Positions 50,901-59,412 of a DNA stretch of 64,000 nt are shown here, piece after piece. Every line of letters starts with the position of its first letter. The first letter of the stretch is position 1. The DNA lies in NCBI GenBank assembly GCA_026627065.1, contig JAPNUO010000001.1:496001-560000 (forward strand), in the 5' to 3' direction. A program made the translations under genes and the position numbers. Below the pieces are notes generated by a model, which was not told the origin of the DNA, made no database searches, and saw nothing but the letters and a program-made list of their open reading frames with translations. Source of the DNA: Bacillota bacterium (GTDB taxonomy: Bacteria > Bacillota > Sulfobacillia > Sulfobacillales > Sulfobacillaceae).

Positions 50901-51869
50901 TTAGCGCGGGATCTTTGTTCGCAACAATGCTTCCAAATAACGACGGGCGGATTCGACAGCAGTCGCGACCTCGCCAAAACCCGCCGCAATTAACTTAACC
51001 TTGCCCGGATACGTGACAATGTCGCCAGCGGCGAAAACACCCGGACGATTGGTGCTCATGTCAGTGGCCACACGTATTTCATGCCCTTCAAAATCAAGAC
51101 CCCATTGGCGGAAGATGTCGGTTCCCGGAATTAAGCCAATCGCGACAATGACCCGATCCACCGCCAAAGGTTCAGGCAGGACGCGGCCATCAGGCGTCTG
51201 CAACTCCACGGCGTTCACCGCGTCCTCTCCCAAGACCCGGTGAATGGCTCGATTGGTCAACAAACGGACACGAGGATGCTGCTGTAGCTTAATCAGGCTG
51301 TCAGGATGACACTGAAACGTGTCACGGCGATGAATCATGGTGACGTGTGCCGCTCGATCAGCAATAGCCATGGCCCAGTCAGCGGCCGAATCTCCCCCGC
51401 CCACGACGAGCACGCGTTGGCCGTCGAAATCGCTCAGGTGGTCCACGACATAATACAAACCGCGCCCCTCATACTGATCAATTTCCGGCTGACCAAAGCG
51501 CCGCGGTAAAAATTCGCCAATGCCTGCCGTGATCACCACTGCCCGCGAAGAAAACGTCCCCTGGTCGGTTTCAACGAGGTATGCATCGTCTCCTTGAGAC
51601 AACGCAGTAGCGGTCACCCCGGTAACGATCTCGGCTGGATACTGAAATGCCTGCTGTTTTAAGCGTTCGACAAGCTCACGGCCACGAATCATCGGGAATC
51701 CCCCGACGTCATAGATGGGCTTTTCTGGATACAAATGTTCGAGTTGCCCGCCTAACCGATCCAACCGCTCGATAAGCCGAGCTCGCAATCGATATAGTCC
51801 AGCGCAATACAATCCAAACAATCCTATCGGCCCGCCACCAATGATGGTGACATCTGCCGTGTCACGCAT
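50901..51869 (-). CDS. Ferredoxin/flavodoxin-NADP+ reductase (TrxR-like, YumC type)
   Basis: A 322-residue flavoenzyme built like thioredoxin reductase. FAD motif IIGGGPIGLFG near residues 9-19, NADPH motif VVGGGDSAADWA near residue 153, and C-terminal FAAGDIVTYPGK. It lacks the CxxC redox pair of thioredoxin reductase, which marks it as ferredoxin-NADP reductase of the Bacillus YumC/Chlorobium type. The ATG at 51869 is preferred. A true trxB is found at 29.6 kb, so the two genes separate the tasks. Confidence 0.92.
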   Translation of the reverse strand: MRDTADVTIIGGGPIGLFGLYCAGLYRLRARLIERLDRLGGQLEHLYPEKPIYDVGGFPMIRGRELVERLKQQAFQYPAEIVTGVTATALSQGDDAYLVETDQGTFSSRAVVITAGIGEFLPRRFGQPEIDQYEGRGLYYVVDHLSDFDGQRVLVVGGGDSAADWAMAIADRAAHVTMIHRRDTFQCHPDSLIKLQQHPRVRLLTNRAIHRVLGEDAVNAVELQTPDGRVLPEPLAVDRVIVAIGLIPGTDIFRQWGLDFEGHEIRVATDMSTNRPGVFAAGDIVTYPGKVKLIAAGFGEVATAVESARRYLEALLRTKIPR

Positions 51870-52006
51870 GCACCATCCCGCCACTTTCGTAGAAAATAAA
51901 ATCCGTACCTAAGTGTACTGAAGCCCTCGAAGCGTGTCAAAACTGACGCACCAGCCATCGCGTGATATAATGGCGGATGGAAAATCCGAGGAAGGACGGA
52001 TGCCGG

Positions 52007-52573
52007 ATGGCTTGGCCCTCGCGCGAGCAGGCCTGGGATATTTTGAACCGCTATACGCAGAATCCACAATTAATTAAGCATGCGCTAGCTGTGGAAGCAG
52101 TCATGCGCGCTTTGGCGCGCCAATACGGGGAGGACGAGGACCTCTTCGGCTTAGTGGGCCTTCTCCACGATTTCGATTACGAAAAATATCCCGCGATTGG
52201 GGAGCATACGATTAAGGGCGGAGAAATTCTCCTTCAGGAGGGATTTCCCGAAAGGATTGTCACAGCCATTCGCTCCCACGTCACGGAAAACCAGATTCCT
52301 CGCGACGGTCTTCTAGAAAAGGCCATATTTGCCGCCGACGAACTCACCGGGTTTGTCGTCGCGGTCACCCTGGTGCGCCCGGAAAAGCAACTGAGCCAGG
52401 TCACCCCCCGTTCGGTCATTAAAAAGCTTAAGGATAAAAGCTTCGCGCGCGGCGTCAACCGGCAAGAGGTATATGACGGTGTTGCCGGACTGGGGGTGGA
52501 TCTCGAGGCATTCATCGCCTTTATTGTTGAGGCTTTAGAGCCACAGGCGGCGGCACTCGGCCTGAATCCTTAG
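52007..52573 (+). CDS. HD-domain hydrolase-like protein
   Basis: A protein of about 188 residues with an HD domain: the H of KHALAVEAVM near residue 26, HDFDYEKYP near residue 55 (the HD pair), and further His at GEHTIKGGEIL and RSHVTEN. Such proteins hydrolyse nucleotides or phosphoesters in a metal-dependent way; this subgroup is uncharacterised. The frame is open ten codons further upstream (51977), so the start is uncertain. It converges with the DUF2203 gene, overlapping by four bases. Confidence 0.85.
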   Translation: MAWPSREQAWDILNRYTQNPQLIKHALAVEAVMRALARQYGEDEDLFGLVGLLHDFDYEKYPAIGEHTIKGGEILLQEGFPERIVTAIRSHVTENQIPRDGLLEKAIFAADELTGFVVAVTLVRPEKQLSQVTPRSVIKKLKDKSFARGVNRQEVYDGVAGLGVDLEAFIAFIVEALEPQAAALGLNP

Positions 52574-52992
52574 TACGAATTGAGCTTCGGCGGCAGCGGG
52601 CGACGCCCTGCGTAGCCTTCTTCTAGCCCGTGGTAGAACAACACTTCCGGCTCATCCTTTTGCCAGCAAAGGTAGACGGCGTTCCCGTCGACCTCGGCAG
52701 GGAAATCCACTAGTCCGGTTTCGACATCGGTGACGCGGCATCCTTTCTGATTGATCGCCATGAGCACCCGATTAGCTTCAGCAACAATCCTGTCAAACTG
52801 CCGCTTGGTCTCCTGGTAGTCGCTCAGCATAATAAGATTTCCGTCGGGCCGGTACCCGACCTCCCGAATGTCGCGCATTTCCTCGTACTTGGCTCGGGCT
52901 TCCTGCTGCATTTGTTTGAGCGCCACAAGTTCTCGACGCAATGTGGGCAAGAGTTGGTTGGCTTCGTCGACCGTAAAATATCGCCGTTCCAT
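52570..52992 (-). CDS. DUF2203 protein
   Basis: A 140-residue protein of the DUF2203 family: YFTVDEANQLLPTL at the N terminus, a coiled-coil-like helix (EARAKYEEMRDIREVGY), then VETGLVDFPAEVDGNAVYLCWQ and a C-terminal WxxL-like EEGYAGRRPLP. Function is unknown. The ATG at 52992 follows AAGGAGGGC; the frame is open for 57 more codons upstream, without protein-like sequence. Confidence 0.88.
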   Translation of the reverse strand: MERRYFTVDEANQLLPTLRRELVALKQMQQEARAKYEEMRDIREVGYRPDGNLIMLSDYQETKRQFDRIVAEANRVLMAINQKGCRVTDVETGLVDFPAEVDGNAVYLCWQKDEPEVLFYHGLEEGYAGRRPLPPKLNSY

Positions 52993-53231
52993 GATGCCCT
53001 CCTTACCATTCAGCGATGAATCGTCGATGCCCAAGCGCTGGGTTGGCCCGTCGGGCTTGCAAAAGTCACCCAGACGATTCCCCCACCAAAAAAGACCTAA
53101 AGGTCGTCGTTCCTCCTCCCAGCCGAGCCTACCGCGCTCCGCAGCGAAGCGATTTCCTTTCATAAGCTCCCGAAGAGTGGACTGCCGTCTCCGGAATTCT
53201 TCTCCGGCGTCCTGGCTACCGCCATTTTACC

Positions 53232-54059
53232 CTAGTTTGGGCGTCGGCTAAAGAGCAGAAGCGCTGTCGTTCCTAGGGTCATCAAGGCAGCTCCTGCAAT
53301 CTTTCGGGAAGCCCCTCTCTCCCCCATAAAGAGAACGGAGATCACGGTGGCAGCGACCGCCGCCCAACTGGACACCGCCTCCACCAAATGAGGTTTGAGC
53401 ACCGGCAGCAGTGCCAAGACCGTCAAGTACGCCACAGCATTAGCCGCCGACGCGAGGACACTCCACGCAGTGCGCTGTCTCCCCAAGTCCAGGACGCGCC
53501 GCCACCCTCGTCGCAGCGTCATCGGCACTGCAAGCCAAACGACGACAGAAGTAAACAGGCTGGCCGCATAAGACACCGAGAACAGCCCCGCCTGGCGCAA
53601 ATCGATTAAGCGGCCCAAGGCGAGTAGAAACCCGCTGGCAATCATCCATCCCACGCTGGATGACAGAGGAACATCCCAAGAAACCAAAAAGGCAGCGCCT
53701 GCGAGAAACACGCCCAGTCCTGCCAGAGTTCCTGCATCCCAGCGCGGCTGGGCTACAAACAAAAAGACAACGGTCACATTGGCAAAACTGCTGACAACGC
53801 TGACTGGACCCTTCGCCAGTGCGGCAGTGTACAAAAAAAAAGAGGCCGCGTAAATGCCCCCCGCCCAAAACCCCTCCCCAACCCAATGGGCCTGTCCTCG
53901 CATCAAGGCAAACAACCAGAGCCAAAACGCCGCTCCCCCATAGGCAACCACTGTCGCCGCCAGCACGTCGGCCTTGCGGCCCAATCCGTGAAACGCCACC
54001 CTTTCCAATGACAGCGCGCCAATTCTCAAGCCCACGAGCGCCCAAAGATTCATGGTCAT
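53232..54059 (-). CDS. EamA/DMT-type membrane transporter
   Basis: A 275-residue membrane protein with eight to ten hydrophobic helices in two similar halves. The end of the second half, YLTVLALLPVLKPHLVEAVSSWAAVAATVISVLFMGERG, matches the EamA pattern, including the conserved helix-breaking GER. Transporters of this type export amino acids, nucleosides or other small metabolites. Substrate unknown. It stands alone on the minus strand. Confidence 0.8.
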   Translation of the reverse strand: MTMNLWALVGLRIGALSLERVAFHGLGRKADVLAATVVAYGGAAFWLWLFALMRGQAHWVGEGFWAGGIYAASFFLYTAALAKGPVSVVSSFANVTVVFLFVAQPRWDAGTLAGLGVFLAGAAFLVSWDVPLSSSVGWMIASGFLLALGRLIDLRQAGLFSVSYAASLFTSVVVWLAVPMTLRRGWRRVLDLGRQRTAWSVLASAANAVAYLTVLALLPVLKPHLVEAVSSWAAVAATVISVLFMGERGASRKIAGAALMTLGTTALLLFSRRPN

Positions 54060-54195
54060 CCCCCCGCAGGCATCCTATGATCCCAGGGGAAGGTCCATGC
54101 TGCTATCACCGAACGTCCAAGGATGAGTGCTCGAAAGCTACCCCCCAGCGAGACGCACCGTGGACGGGGAAGCCGGGGGATACCGGAAACAAGTG

Positions 54196-55113
54196 CTACG
54201 ATGCGTCGGGTCCGACTTCAATAATGCGAGGACTCGGGCGGTACTGGTCTATCCCCAGGTCTTTCACCGTGACTCCCGACGGCGACTTGATTTCCAACCA
54301 GGTCTTGACTTTCACCCCCTCTTGGCCGGGCGCTACAATCTTTTGCTCACCCGCTTTTAATCGGGGATTGCGCTGGGTAATGGTGCGATACGGATACACC
54401 GCTAAAATTTGGTGCTTGACGACAATTTCGGGGCCGGGCGTGGCGCCCCAAATTGCCACCGTCAGATGCCGGTCATGAGCCTCGGCAGTAATCAAAATCG
54501 GCGTCGAGCGGTTGTTTTTAAACCGAAAGTCCAAATAATCGGACGCCACCGTTGCATCCTCCCCAGGCGGCAGGTAGGGAACGGTCAATCCATGGTGGTG
54601 CCTTTCCAGAATGGGCAGCCCGGTTCTCAACAACGCCGAATATAATGTGCTTGATCCTTGGCACACGCCTCCACCAATGGAGGGCACGATGCGATCTCCC
54701 ACAAACATGCGGCCCCAGCCAAAGCCGTTTTCCGCAGTGTAGGGCCCTACGCGCTGATAATAGGAAAAGATATGGCCAGGCTGAACCACCGCTCCATTCA
54801 GGCGAGAAGCCACCAGTTCAATATTTTTGGCTTGCGACGGCGTCGCATGGTAATAATTTGTCGTGCGCGACGCCAGCAGATACGGCAGCTTTAACGCCTC
54901 CGCTTGACTCTTCCCAGGCACGTTTTCGATGATGACGGGAGCATCGGGCCGAAACTCCTGCTGGCTAAACTGAGCGACTGTCCATGGGTGGCGACTCTCG
55001 CCCGGCCCCCAGAGGTTGCCAATCGACATGGCAATCAGCCACAATCCTGCGAGCCAGATTTTATACACCAGCCTTCCTCCTTCACTTAGACGGTCTCTGC
55101 GGTTAACCGTCAC
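54196..55113 (-). CDS. VanW-family protein with C-terminal G5-like domain
   Basis: A 305-residue exported or membrane-anchored protein. It has an N-terminal hydrophobic helix (about residues 18-36). The VanW domain follows, with VVQPGHIFSYYQRVGPYTAENGFG and the highly conserved GGGVCQGSSTLYSALL near residue 155. The last 75 residues look like a G5 domain. VanW proteins are common in spore formers and attach to the cell envelope, but their activity is unknown. It is divergent from the secreted amidase-like gene. Confidence 0.88.
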   Translation of the reverse strand: MTVNRRDRLSEGGRLVYKIWLAGLWLIAMSIGNLWGPGESRHPWTVAQFSQQEFRPDAPVIIENVPGKSQAEALKLPYLLASRTTNYYHATPSQAKNIELVASRLNGAVVQPGHIFSYYQRVGPYTAENGFGWGRMFVGDRIVPSIGGGVCQGSSTLYSALLRTGLPILERHHHGLTVPYLPPGEDATVASDYLDFRFKNNRSTPILITAEAHDRHLTVAIWGATPGPEIVVKHQILAVYPYRTITQRNPRLKAGEQKIVAPGQEGVKVKTWLEIKSPSGVTVKDLGIDQYRPSPRIIEVGPDAS

Positions 55114-55173
55114 GCGAGTGCGGCATCCTACGCACCGAAGATGAACCCATTGTGGTCGGAGGACGAGGGATTT

Positions 55174-56517
55174 ATGCGCATGGTCCGGTGGCTGATCCTC
55201 GTGATCTTTCCCGCGTGGTTAATGTGCTGGCAACATCCGCGGCAATACACGCCGACTTTTGCCATTGCTTACGCGGACACCCACTGGAACTGGGCCAGGG
55301 ACGACGGTCGCCCCGGTCCGGTTGTGCGCAACGGTCGGCTTCGCGTCCTCCCTACCACGCCCGGCCCCGGGTGGTTTCAGCCCGCCTACCAGTGCGCCGA
55401 ATTTGTCGCGCGCTCGCTGCACGCGGGCCACGTTCCCATCCCGTTGGTAGCGCCTGCCAATCCCCGATGGCCCGTGATGGTCAATGTTGATCGTCTTGCG
55501 TATTTCCTCTGTACGCGCGGGTGGGCCACGCCCATTTCAGGGTCCCAAGTGCGCCCCGGCGATATTGCCTTGTTCCGCTATCCCCACTGGGGCACGCCAG
55601 CCTCCCCTAACGTCTGGTCACACACTGCCTTCATTGTCGGCATTCACCCTCTGCTTCTGGATGCGCACAATCGCAGCGCCTACCATGTGCACTGGAAATC
55701 ACTCGCCCGCGCAGCCGTCCAATGGGAATTTCTGCGCATCCACCCGACCGTTCCGCCACGGGTTAGCTGGCGCCCCCATCAAGAAGTCGCCATTGCCTGG
55801 CGAGACCTATGGACTAGCCGCGGCTCCCATCTCTATTGGGGACAGCTATTTTTTGTTAACCACGCGCGTCTTTACCGGGTGTGGCTCGAAGGGGTTCGAG
55901 GCTCCGTTCCTGCGCTCGCGCTCGCTAGAATTGGCCCTTCTCCCTCCCTGCTCTGGAAGGGTCAGCGCCGCGTCATTCTGGGCAGCCTCGGGAACTCGCA
56001 CTGCATGATCGCCACGGCACACTCCCCCATCCCGGTCTGGACAGGGCACCCGCAAGTGCAAATCATCCCCCGTCGCTGTCCCGCCTGGTCGCCTATGCCG
56101 CCGAGGCCAGTCCGCATCACTGGGCATGCCGCCTTGGAGCCAGTGCCGGCCGCGGCACAATTTCCGAAAGCTTGGGCCCCTCAAGGCGCCGAAACAGTAT
56201 GGGTGGCCACGGTTCTCTGGCGCCATCGCGCATGGGCCCAGGTGGAGTGGCGCGGCGCCAAAGAGGGCGTGGCATATCTCCCGCTACGCGACGTGGCACC
56301 GATCACAGCGCCCGTGGCCAGACTTACCCATCCCCTCGCGTTGATGGCCAGCAACGGCGAAATCCTGGTCGTGCACCCGCCAACAGCCTTGGTGTATTGC
56401 CACCATCGCTATGCCTACGCAGGCGCCTGGCTCCACGCAATCCGTTGTTCTCAGTCTGGACCTCACTGCCCCGGCCGAACACCTGCGTGTCCGACGACTT
56501 GGCCTTTAGCATCCTGA
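55174..56517 (+). CDS. Secreted amidase-like protein with long C-terminal extension
   Basis: A 447-residue exported protein. Signal sequence at residues 3-20. The first 200 residues look like an Amidase_6/CHAP-type cysteine hydrolase: YQCAEFVARSLHAGHVP with Cys near 73, VRPGDIALFRYP, and a downstream WSHTAFIVG carrying the His. The remaining 240 residues are poorly conserved, tryptophan-rich, and may be cell-wall binding or unique. The catalytic segment resembles that of the 21.7-kb gene (DCTNWISQVLHAGG). The ATG at 55174 follows GGAGGACGAGGG. Substrate unknown; peptidoglycan is likely. Confidence 0.65.
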   Translation: MRMVRWLILVIFPAWLMCWQHPRQYTPTFAIAYADTHWNWARDDGRPGPVVRNGRLRVLPTTPGPGWFQPAYQCAEFVARSLHAGHVPIPLVAPANPRWPVMVNVDRLAYFLCTRGWATPISGSQVRPGDIALFRYPHWGTPASPNVWSHTAFIVGIHPLLLDAHNRSAYHVHWKSLARAAVQWEFLRIHPTVPPRVSWRPHQEVAIAWRDLWTSRGSHLYWGQLFFVNHARLYRVWLEGVRGSVPALALARIGPSPSLLWKGQRRVILGSLGNSHCMIATAHSPIPVWTGHPQVQIIPRRCPAWSPMPPRPVRITGHAALEPVPAAAQFPKAWAPQGAETVWVATVLWRHRAWAQVEWRGAKEGVAYLPLRDVAPITAPVARLTHPLALMASNGEILVVHPPTALVYCHHRYAYAGAWLHAIRCSQSGPHCPGRTPACPTTWPLAS

Positions 56518-56873
56518 CGCCGTAAAATGGCTCGGTTGTCCGGACTTGGCGCCGGGTGAGACGTTTTGAAGAATAGCGGGATTACGGCAGCCCTCTGAGG
56601 GACCTTCTGGGAAACGCAAAGATTGCCCCCGCCTTCCTTCTTCTCAAAAAGTCGTTTGTATTGTCCAGACGCCCATGCTATCCTCAATACAAGCGAGATT
56701 CCGACCGTCGCGCCCATGACCGTGGGAGCGGTTTTCACCGAGCTTGGAAAGCGTTGCTCTTATTTCGCGTATCGTGGACCGCCTCAAGGTATCATGGAAG
56801 GCAGTCGCGTGTAACGTCATGAAATGAACCAGAGCGTTTTACGCAAGGACTGAATTAGGAGAAAGGCTGAGCT
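56518..56873 (+). promoter_or_regulatory. Leader and probable promoter of hom
   Basis: No gene is visible. TTGTAT (56656-56661) and TATCCT (56679-56684) are 17 bases apart, the best promoter candidate, and would give a leader of about 180 bases before the hom ATG. The AGGAGAAAGG site precedes the start. No riboswitch or T-box core was recognised. Confidence 0.5.
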
Positions 56874-58031
56874 ATGGCACATCTTGTTCGTATTGGCCTC
56901 TTAGGGTTTGGAACTGTAGGCCAGGCAGTTGCAAGCCTGGTCCGCCCGTTTGGTGTCACTCAATTCGAAGTGACGAAAGCGCTAGTACGGGATCTCGATC
57001 GCCCGCGCCCAATGCCCCTGCCCTTAACCACCCGTCCTCAGGATATTCTTGACGATCCCTCCATCGACGTGGTTGTGGAGGTCATTGGGGGGCGGGAACC
57101 CGCGCGCACCTGGATTGCCCAGGCGCTTTCCCGCGGCAAAGCGGTGGTCACGGCGAACAAAGAGGTCATGGCATATCACGGTCCCGACCTGCTGGCCCTG
57201 GCTCAGCAACACAACACGTTTCTCGGCTATGAAGCCAGCGTCGGCGGCGGGATTCCCGTCTTGGATGCTTTGCGCTACCATTTGACCACCGCGAACGTCA
57301 AGACTGTTGCCGGCGTTTTAAACGGGACCAGCAACTACCTGCTTTGGGCCATGAGCCGCGGTCAGGAGTACCAAGAAGCGCTGCGCGAAGCTCAGCGCCT
57401 AGGTTACGCGGAAAGCGATCCGCGGGCCGACGTCGAAGGCCTGGACGCCGCCCGAAAATTGGTGTTGCTGGTATTTTTGGCCTTTGGTCGGTGGCTAGAT
57501 GTCGATCGACTCCCAGTCCGCGGGATCGCGCCGTGGCCTCCGGAGTTATGGACCCGTCTTCAGCGCCAGGATCTGGTCTTGCGCCTGGTAGCCCTCGCCC
57601 GCGAGACGCCTGACCACGAAATCGAGGCGCAAGTGTCTCCCGTCTTGCTGCCTACACGACATCCCTGGAGTCAGCTGGAAGGCGCACAAAACGGGATCTT
57701 TGTCGATACCAGCGCAGGTTCATTTTGGTTGGAGGGCCCCGGAGCCGGCGGCCTGGCCACCGCGACCAGCATTTGGGCCGATATTCGCCGCAGCCTGGCT
57801 CGTCCCCAGCCGGAGCCCGTGCGCCCTCTTCATCCCACGATAGCGGTGCCTGCCACCCTGCCCACCTTGGCCATCTCCCGGGATCCGGATCGAACGTTGT
57901 CGGAAACGCGATATCACCTGTTGCCGACCGACCCCAGCATGGGTTATTGCTTGCGGCCATTCGAGCCGGAAGATGGGGTCGAGTATTTCCCGGTCTGGGA
58001 CGGTGGTTTCGCCTCGGCCTCGACCGAATAA
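56874..58031 (+). CDS. hom: Homoserine dehydrogenase
   Basis: This enzyme reduces aspartate semialdehyde to homoserine, feeding threonine and methionine synthesis. The 385-residue protein has the NADP motif GLLGFGTVGQAV near residue 8, VTANKEVMA near residue 96, GVLNGTSNYLLWAM near residue 145 and the catalytic EGLDAARKLVLL near residue 187. There is no C-terminal ACT domain of full size; the length is shorter than feedback-regulated enzymes (about 430). It stands alone, without thrB or thrC, on the plus strand. Confidence 0.95.
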   Translation: MAHLVRIGLLGFGTVGQAVASLVRPFGVTQFEVTKALVRDLDRPRPMPLPLTTRPQDILDDPSIDVVVEVIGGREPARTWIAQALSRGKAVVTANKEVMAYHGPDLLALAQQHNTFLGYEASVGGGIPVLDALRYHLTTANVKTVAGVLNGTSNYLLWAMSRGQEYQEALREAQRLGYAESDPRADVEGLDAARKLVLLVFLAFGRWLDVDRLPVRGIAPWPPELWTRLQRQDLVLRLVALARETPDHEIEAQVSPVLLPTRHPWSQLEGAQNGIFVDTSAGSFWLEGPGAGGLATATSIWADIRRSLARPQPEPVRPLHPTIAVPATLPTLAISRDPDRTLSETRYHLLPTDPSMGYCLRPFEPEDGVEYFPVWDGGFASASTE

Positions 58032-58061
58032 AAACGAGGAGCGGCGCATGCCGGCTCCTCG
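58032..58061 (-). terminator. Terminator of the coaE-transglycosylase cluster
   Basis: Stem CGAGGAGC/GCTCCTCG (58035-58042 with 58054-58061) with an internal GC-rich loop. On the minus strand it is followed by TTTTTATT, a good rho-independent terminator right after the stop at 58071; it also lies at the end of hom. Confidence 0.85.
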
Positions 58062-58070
58062 CGGGGTCAG

Positions 58071-58235
58071 TCAGCTCCGACGCAATTCCTCTTCGGCCAA
58101 CCGAATAGCTTCGCGGACGAGGTTCCCACACTCGCGGGCGGGCACTCCGCCCCAGCCTTCCTGACGGACAATGTTGGCCACGCCGAGGCGTTCGCCGAGC
58201 TTCATCTTTGTCTCTTCTGACATGACCTTGGCCAT
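58071..58235 (-). CDS. Small acid-soluble spore protein nested in frame at the 3' end
   Basis: From the ATG at 58235 this is a 54-residue SASP-type protein: MSEETKMKLGERLGVANIV, then EGWGGVPARECGNLVREAIR. It is shorter than the 74-residue SASP at 30.6 kb but has the same C-terminal pattern (G-x-V-x-x-R-x-C-G-x-x-V). GGGGGTGG lies five bases before the ATG, so independent translation is plausible. It shares stop and frame with the transglycosylase. Confidence 0.7.
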   Translation of the reverse strand: MAKVMSEETKMKLGERLGVANIVRQEGWGGVPARECGNLVREAIRLAEEELRRS

Positions 58236-58823
58236 GGAGACCACCCCCGGGCTCCAGTGTTTGCCGATGGCCAGCCAACCATACATGATGCGATAGGCGA
58301 ACTCGAAACGGCGCACGCGCCGCACGAAGTCCCGCGTTTCGGGATAAGGGATGCTGGCTGGAGAGACTTGGTCGGGACGGAGAATCCCGTTTTGCAGCCA
58401 GCGATCAACCGTCGCCGGACCTCCGTTGTACGCCGCGAGGGCCAACGTCTCATTCCCCCGATAACGGGTTAGAAGGTAGCGAAGATACCATGTGCCGAGC
58501 GCAATGTTGTGCGCAGGGTTAGTGAGCGAGACGGGACCCGCAATTCCCATTTGGGCCTGAATCCATTGAGCACTGGACGGCATCAGTTGCATCAAGCCTT
58601 CGGCACCGCGGCGACTGATCGCGTCGGGCCGAAAGCGGCTTTCCACACGAATTACCGCCGCCACTAAAAAAGGATTCAGGTCATGGCGCTGACTCTCCCG
58701 CAACACGGTTGGCTGAAACGGAAACGGCGCCCAATATCCGTACAAAAACGCCACGATCCCGAGGACCCCGATCCCGATCCAAAACCGCGGCCTTATCCGT
58801 CGCCTTGGACGACCTCGTGCCAT
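58071..58823 (-). CDS. Lytic transglycosylase whose frame continues through a SASP sequence
   Basis: A 250-residue open frame. Residues 1-195 are a membrane-anchored SLT-type transglycosylase: TM helix at residues 14-30, catalytic Glu in VIRVESRF (Glu61), RRGAEGLMQLMPSSA and ALAAYNGG. Such enzymes cleave peptidoglycan outside the cell. Residues 197-250 are a complete SASP-like sequence (EGWGGVPARECGNLVREAIRLAEEEL), a DNA-binding protein of the spore core. These two cannot sensibly act in one polypeptide in one compartment. Either the stop of the transglycosylase has been lost, or the SASP is read separately from an internal start at 58235. The gene overlaps coaE by 31 bases. Confidence 0.75.
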   Translation of the reverse strand: MARGRPRRRIRPRFWIGIGVLGIVAFLYGYWAPFPFQPTVLRESQRHDLNPFLVAAVIRVESRFRPDAISRRGAEGLMQLMPSSAQWIQAQMGIAGPVSLTNPAHNIALGTWYLRYLLTRYRGNETLALAAYNGGPATVDRWLQNGILRPDQVSPASIPYPETRDFVRRVRRFEFAYRIMYGWLAIGKHWSPGVVSMAKVMSEETKMKLGERLGVANIVRQEGWGGVPARECGNLVREAIRLAEEELRRS

Positions 58824-59395
58824 AACTGGTGCACCGCTTTCTCCAATTCATCAAGACTTCCGGTGTTGTCAATCACTCGATCCGCATAAGCGAGCTTCTC
58901 GTGTAACGGCATTTGAGCCCGAATGCGCGTAGTGGCGGCCTCGGGGCTCAGATGATCGCGCGATCGAATGCGGCTCACTTGTTGTTCCGGCGTAGCGTAA
59001 ACCACCCAGACCTCGTCCACCTTGCGATAGAGTCCCCCTTCGATAAGGAGTGGCACATCCAAAATGGCCACCTGACAGCCCTGGACCTTCGCCTCATCCA
59101 GCCGGCGAAACATTTCACGGTGCACAGCGGGATGAACTAATGCATTGAGCTGCTGCCGCTCCTTTTCGTTGCCAAAAATCCGATAACCGAGCTTGCGCCG
59201 ATTCAACTGCCCGTTAGGCTCAAGGACCCACCAACCGAATGTGTCAACGATCTGACGCCAGATGGCTCCCCCACGCGTCTGGAGGTGATGGGCAATTTCA
59301 TCGGCGTCGATGACCCAGGCCCCTTCGGCCCGTAGAAGACGGCTCACGGAGCTTTTGCCGCTGCCAATCCCTCCCGTCAAACCGATGACGCGCAC
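58793..59395 (-). CDS. coaE: Dephospho-CoA kinase
   Basis: CoaE performs the last step of coenzyme A synthesis, phosphorylating dephospho-CoA. The 200-residue protein has the P-loop GLTGGIGSGKSS at residues 5-16, DADEIAH near residue 34, and DVPLLIEGG and TPEQQVSRIRSRD in the second half. All are standard. It is in the usual Firmicute neighbourhood with polA and mutM, and it overlaps the transglycosylase gene downstream. Confidence 0.95.
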   Translation of the reverse strand: MRVIGLTGGIGSGKSSVSRLLRAEGAWVIDADEIAHHLQTRGGAIWRQIVDTFGWWVLEPNGQLNRRKLGYRIFGNEKERQQLNALVHPAVHREMFRRLDEAKVQGCQVAILDVPLLIEGGLYRKVDEVWVVYATPEQQVSRIRSRDHLSPEAATTRIRAQMPLHEKLAYADRVIDNTGSLDELEKAVHQLWHEVVQGDG

Positions 59396-59412
59396 AATCC
59401 CCCTCCTTCATG

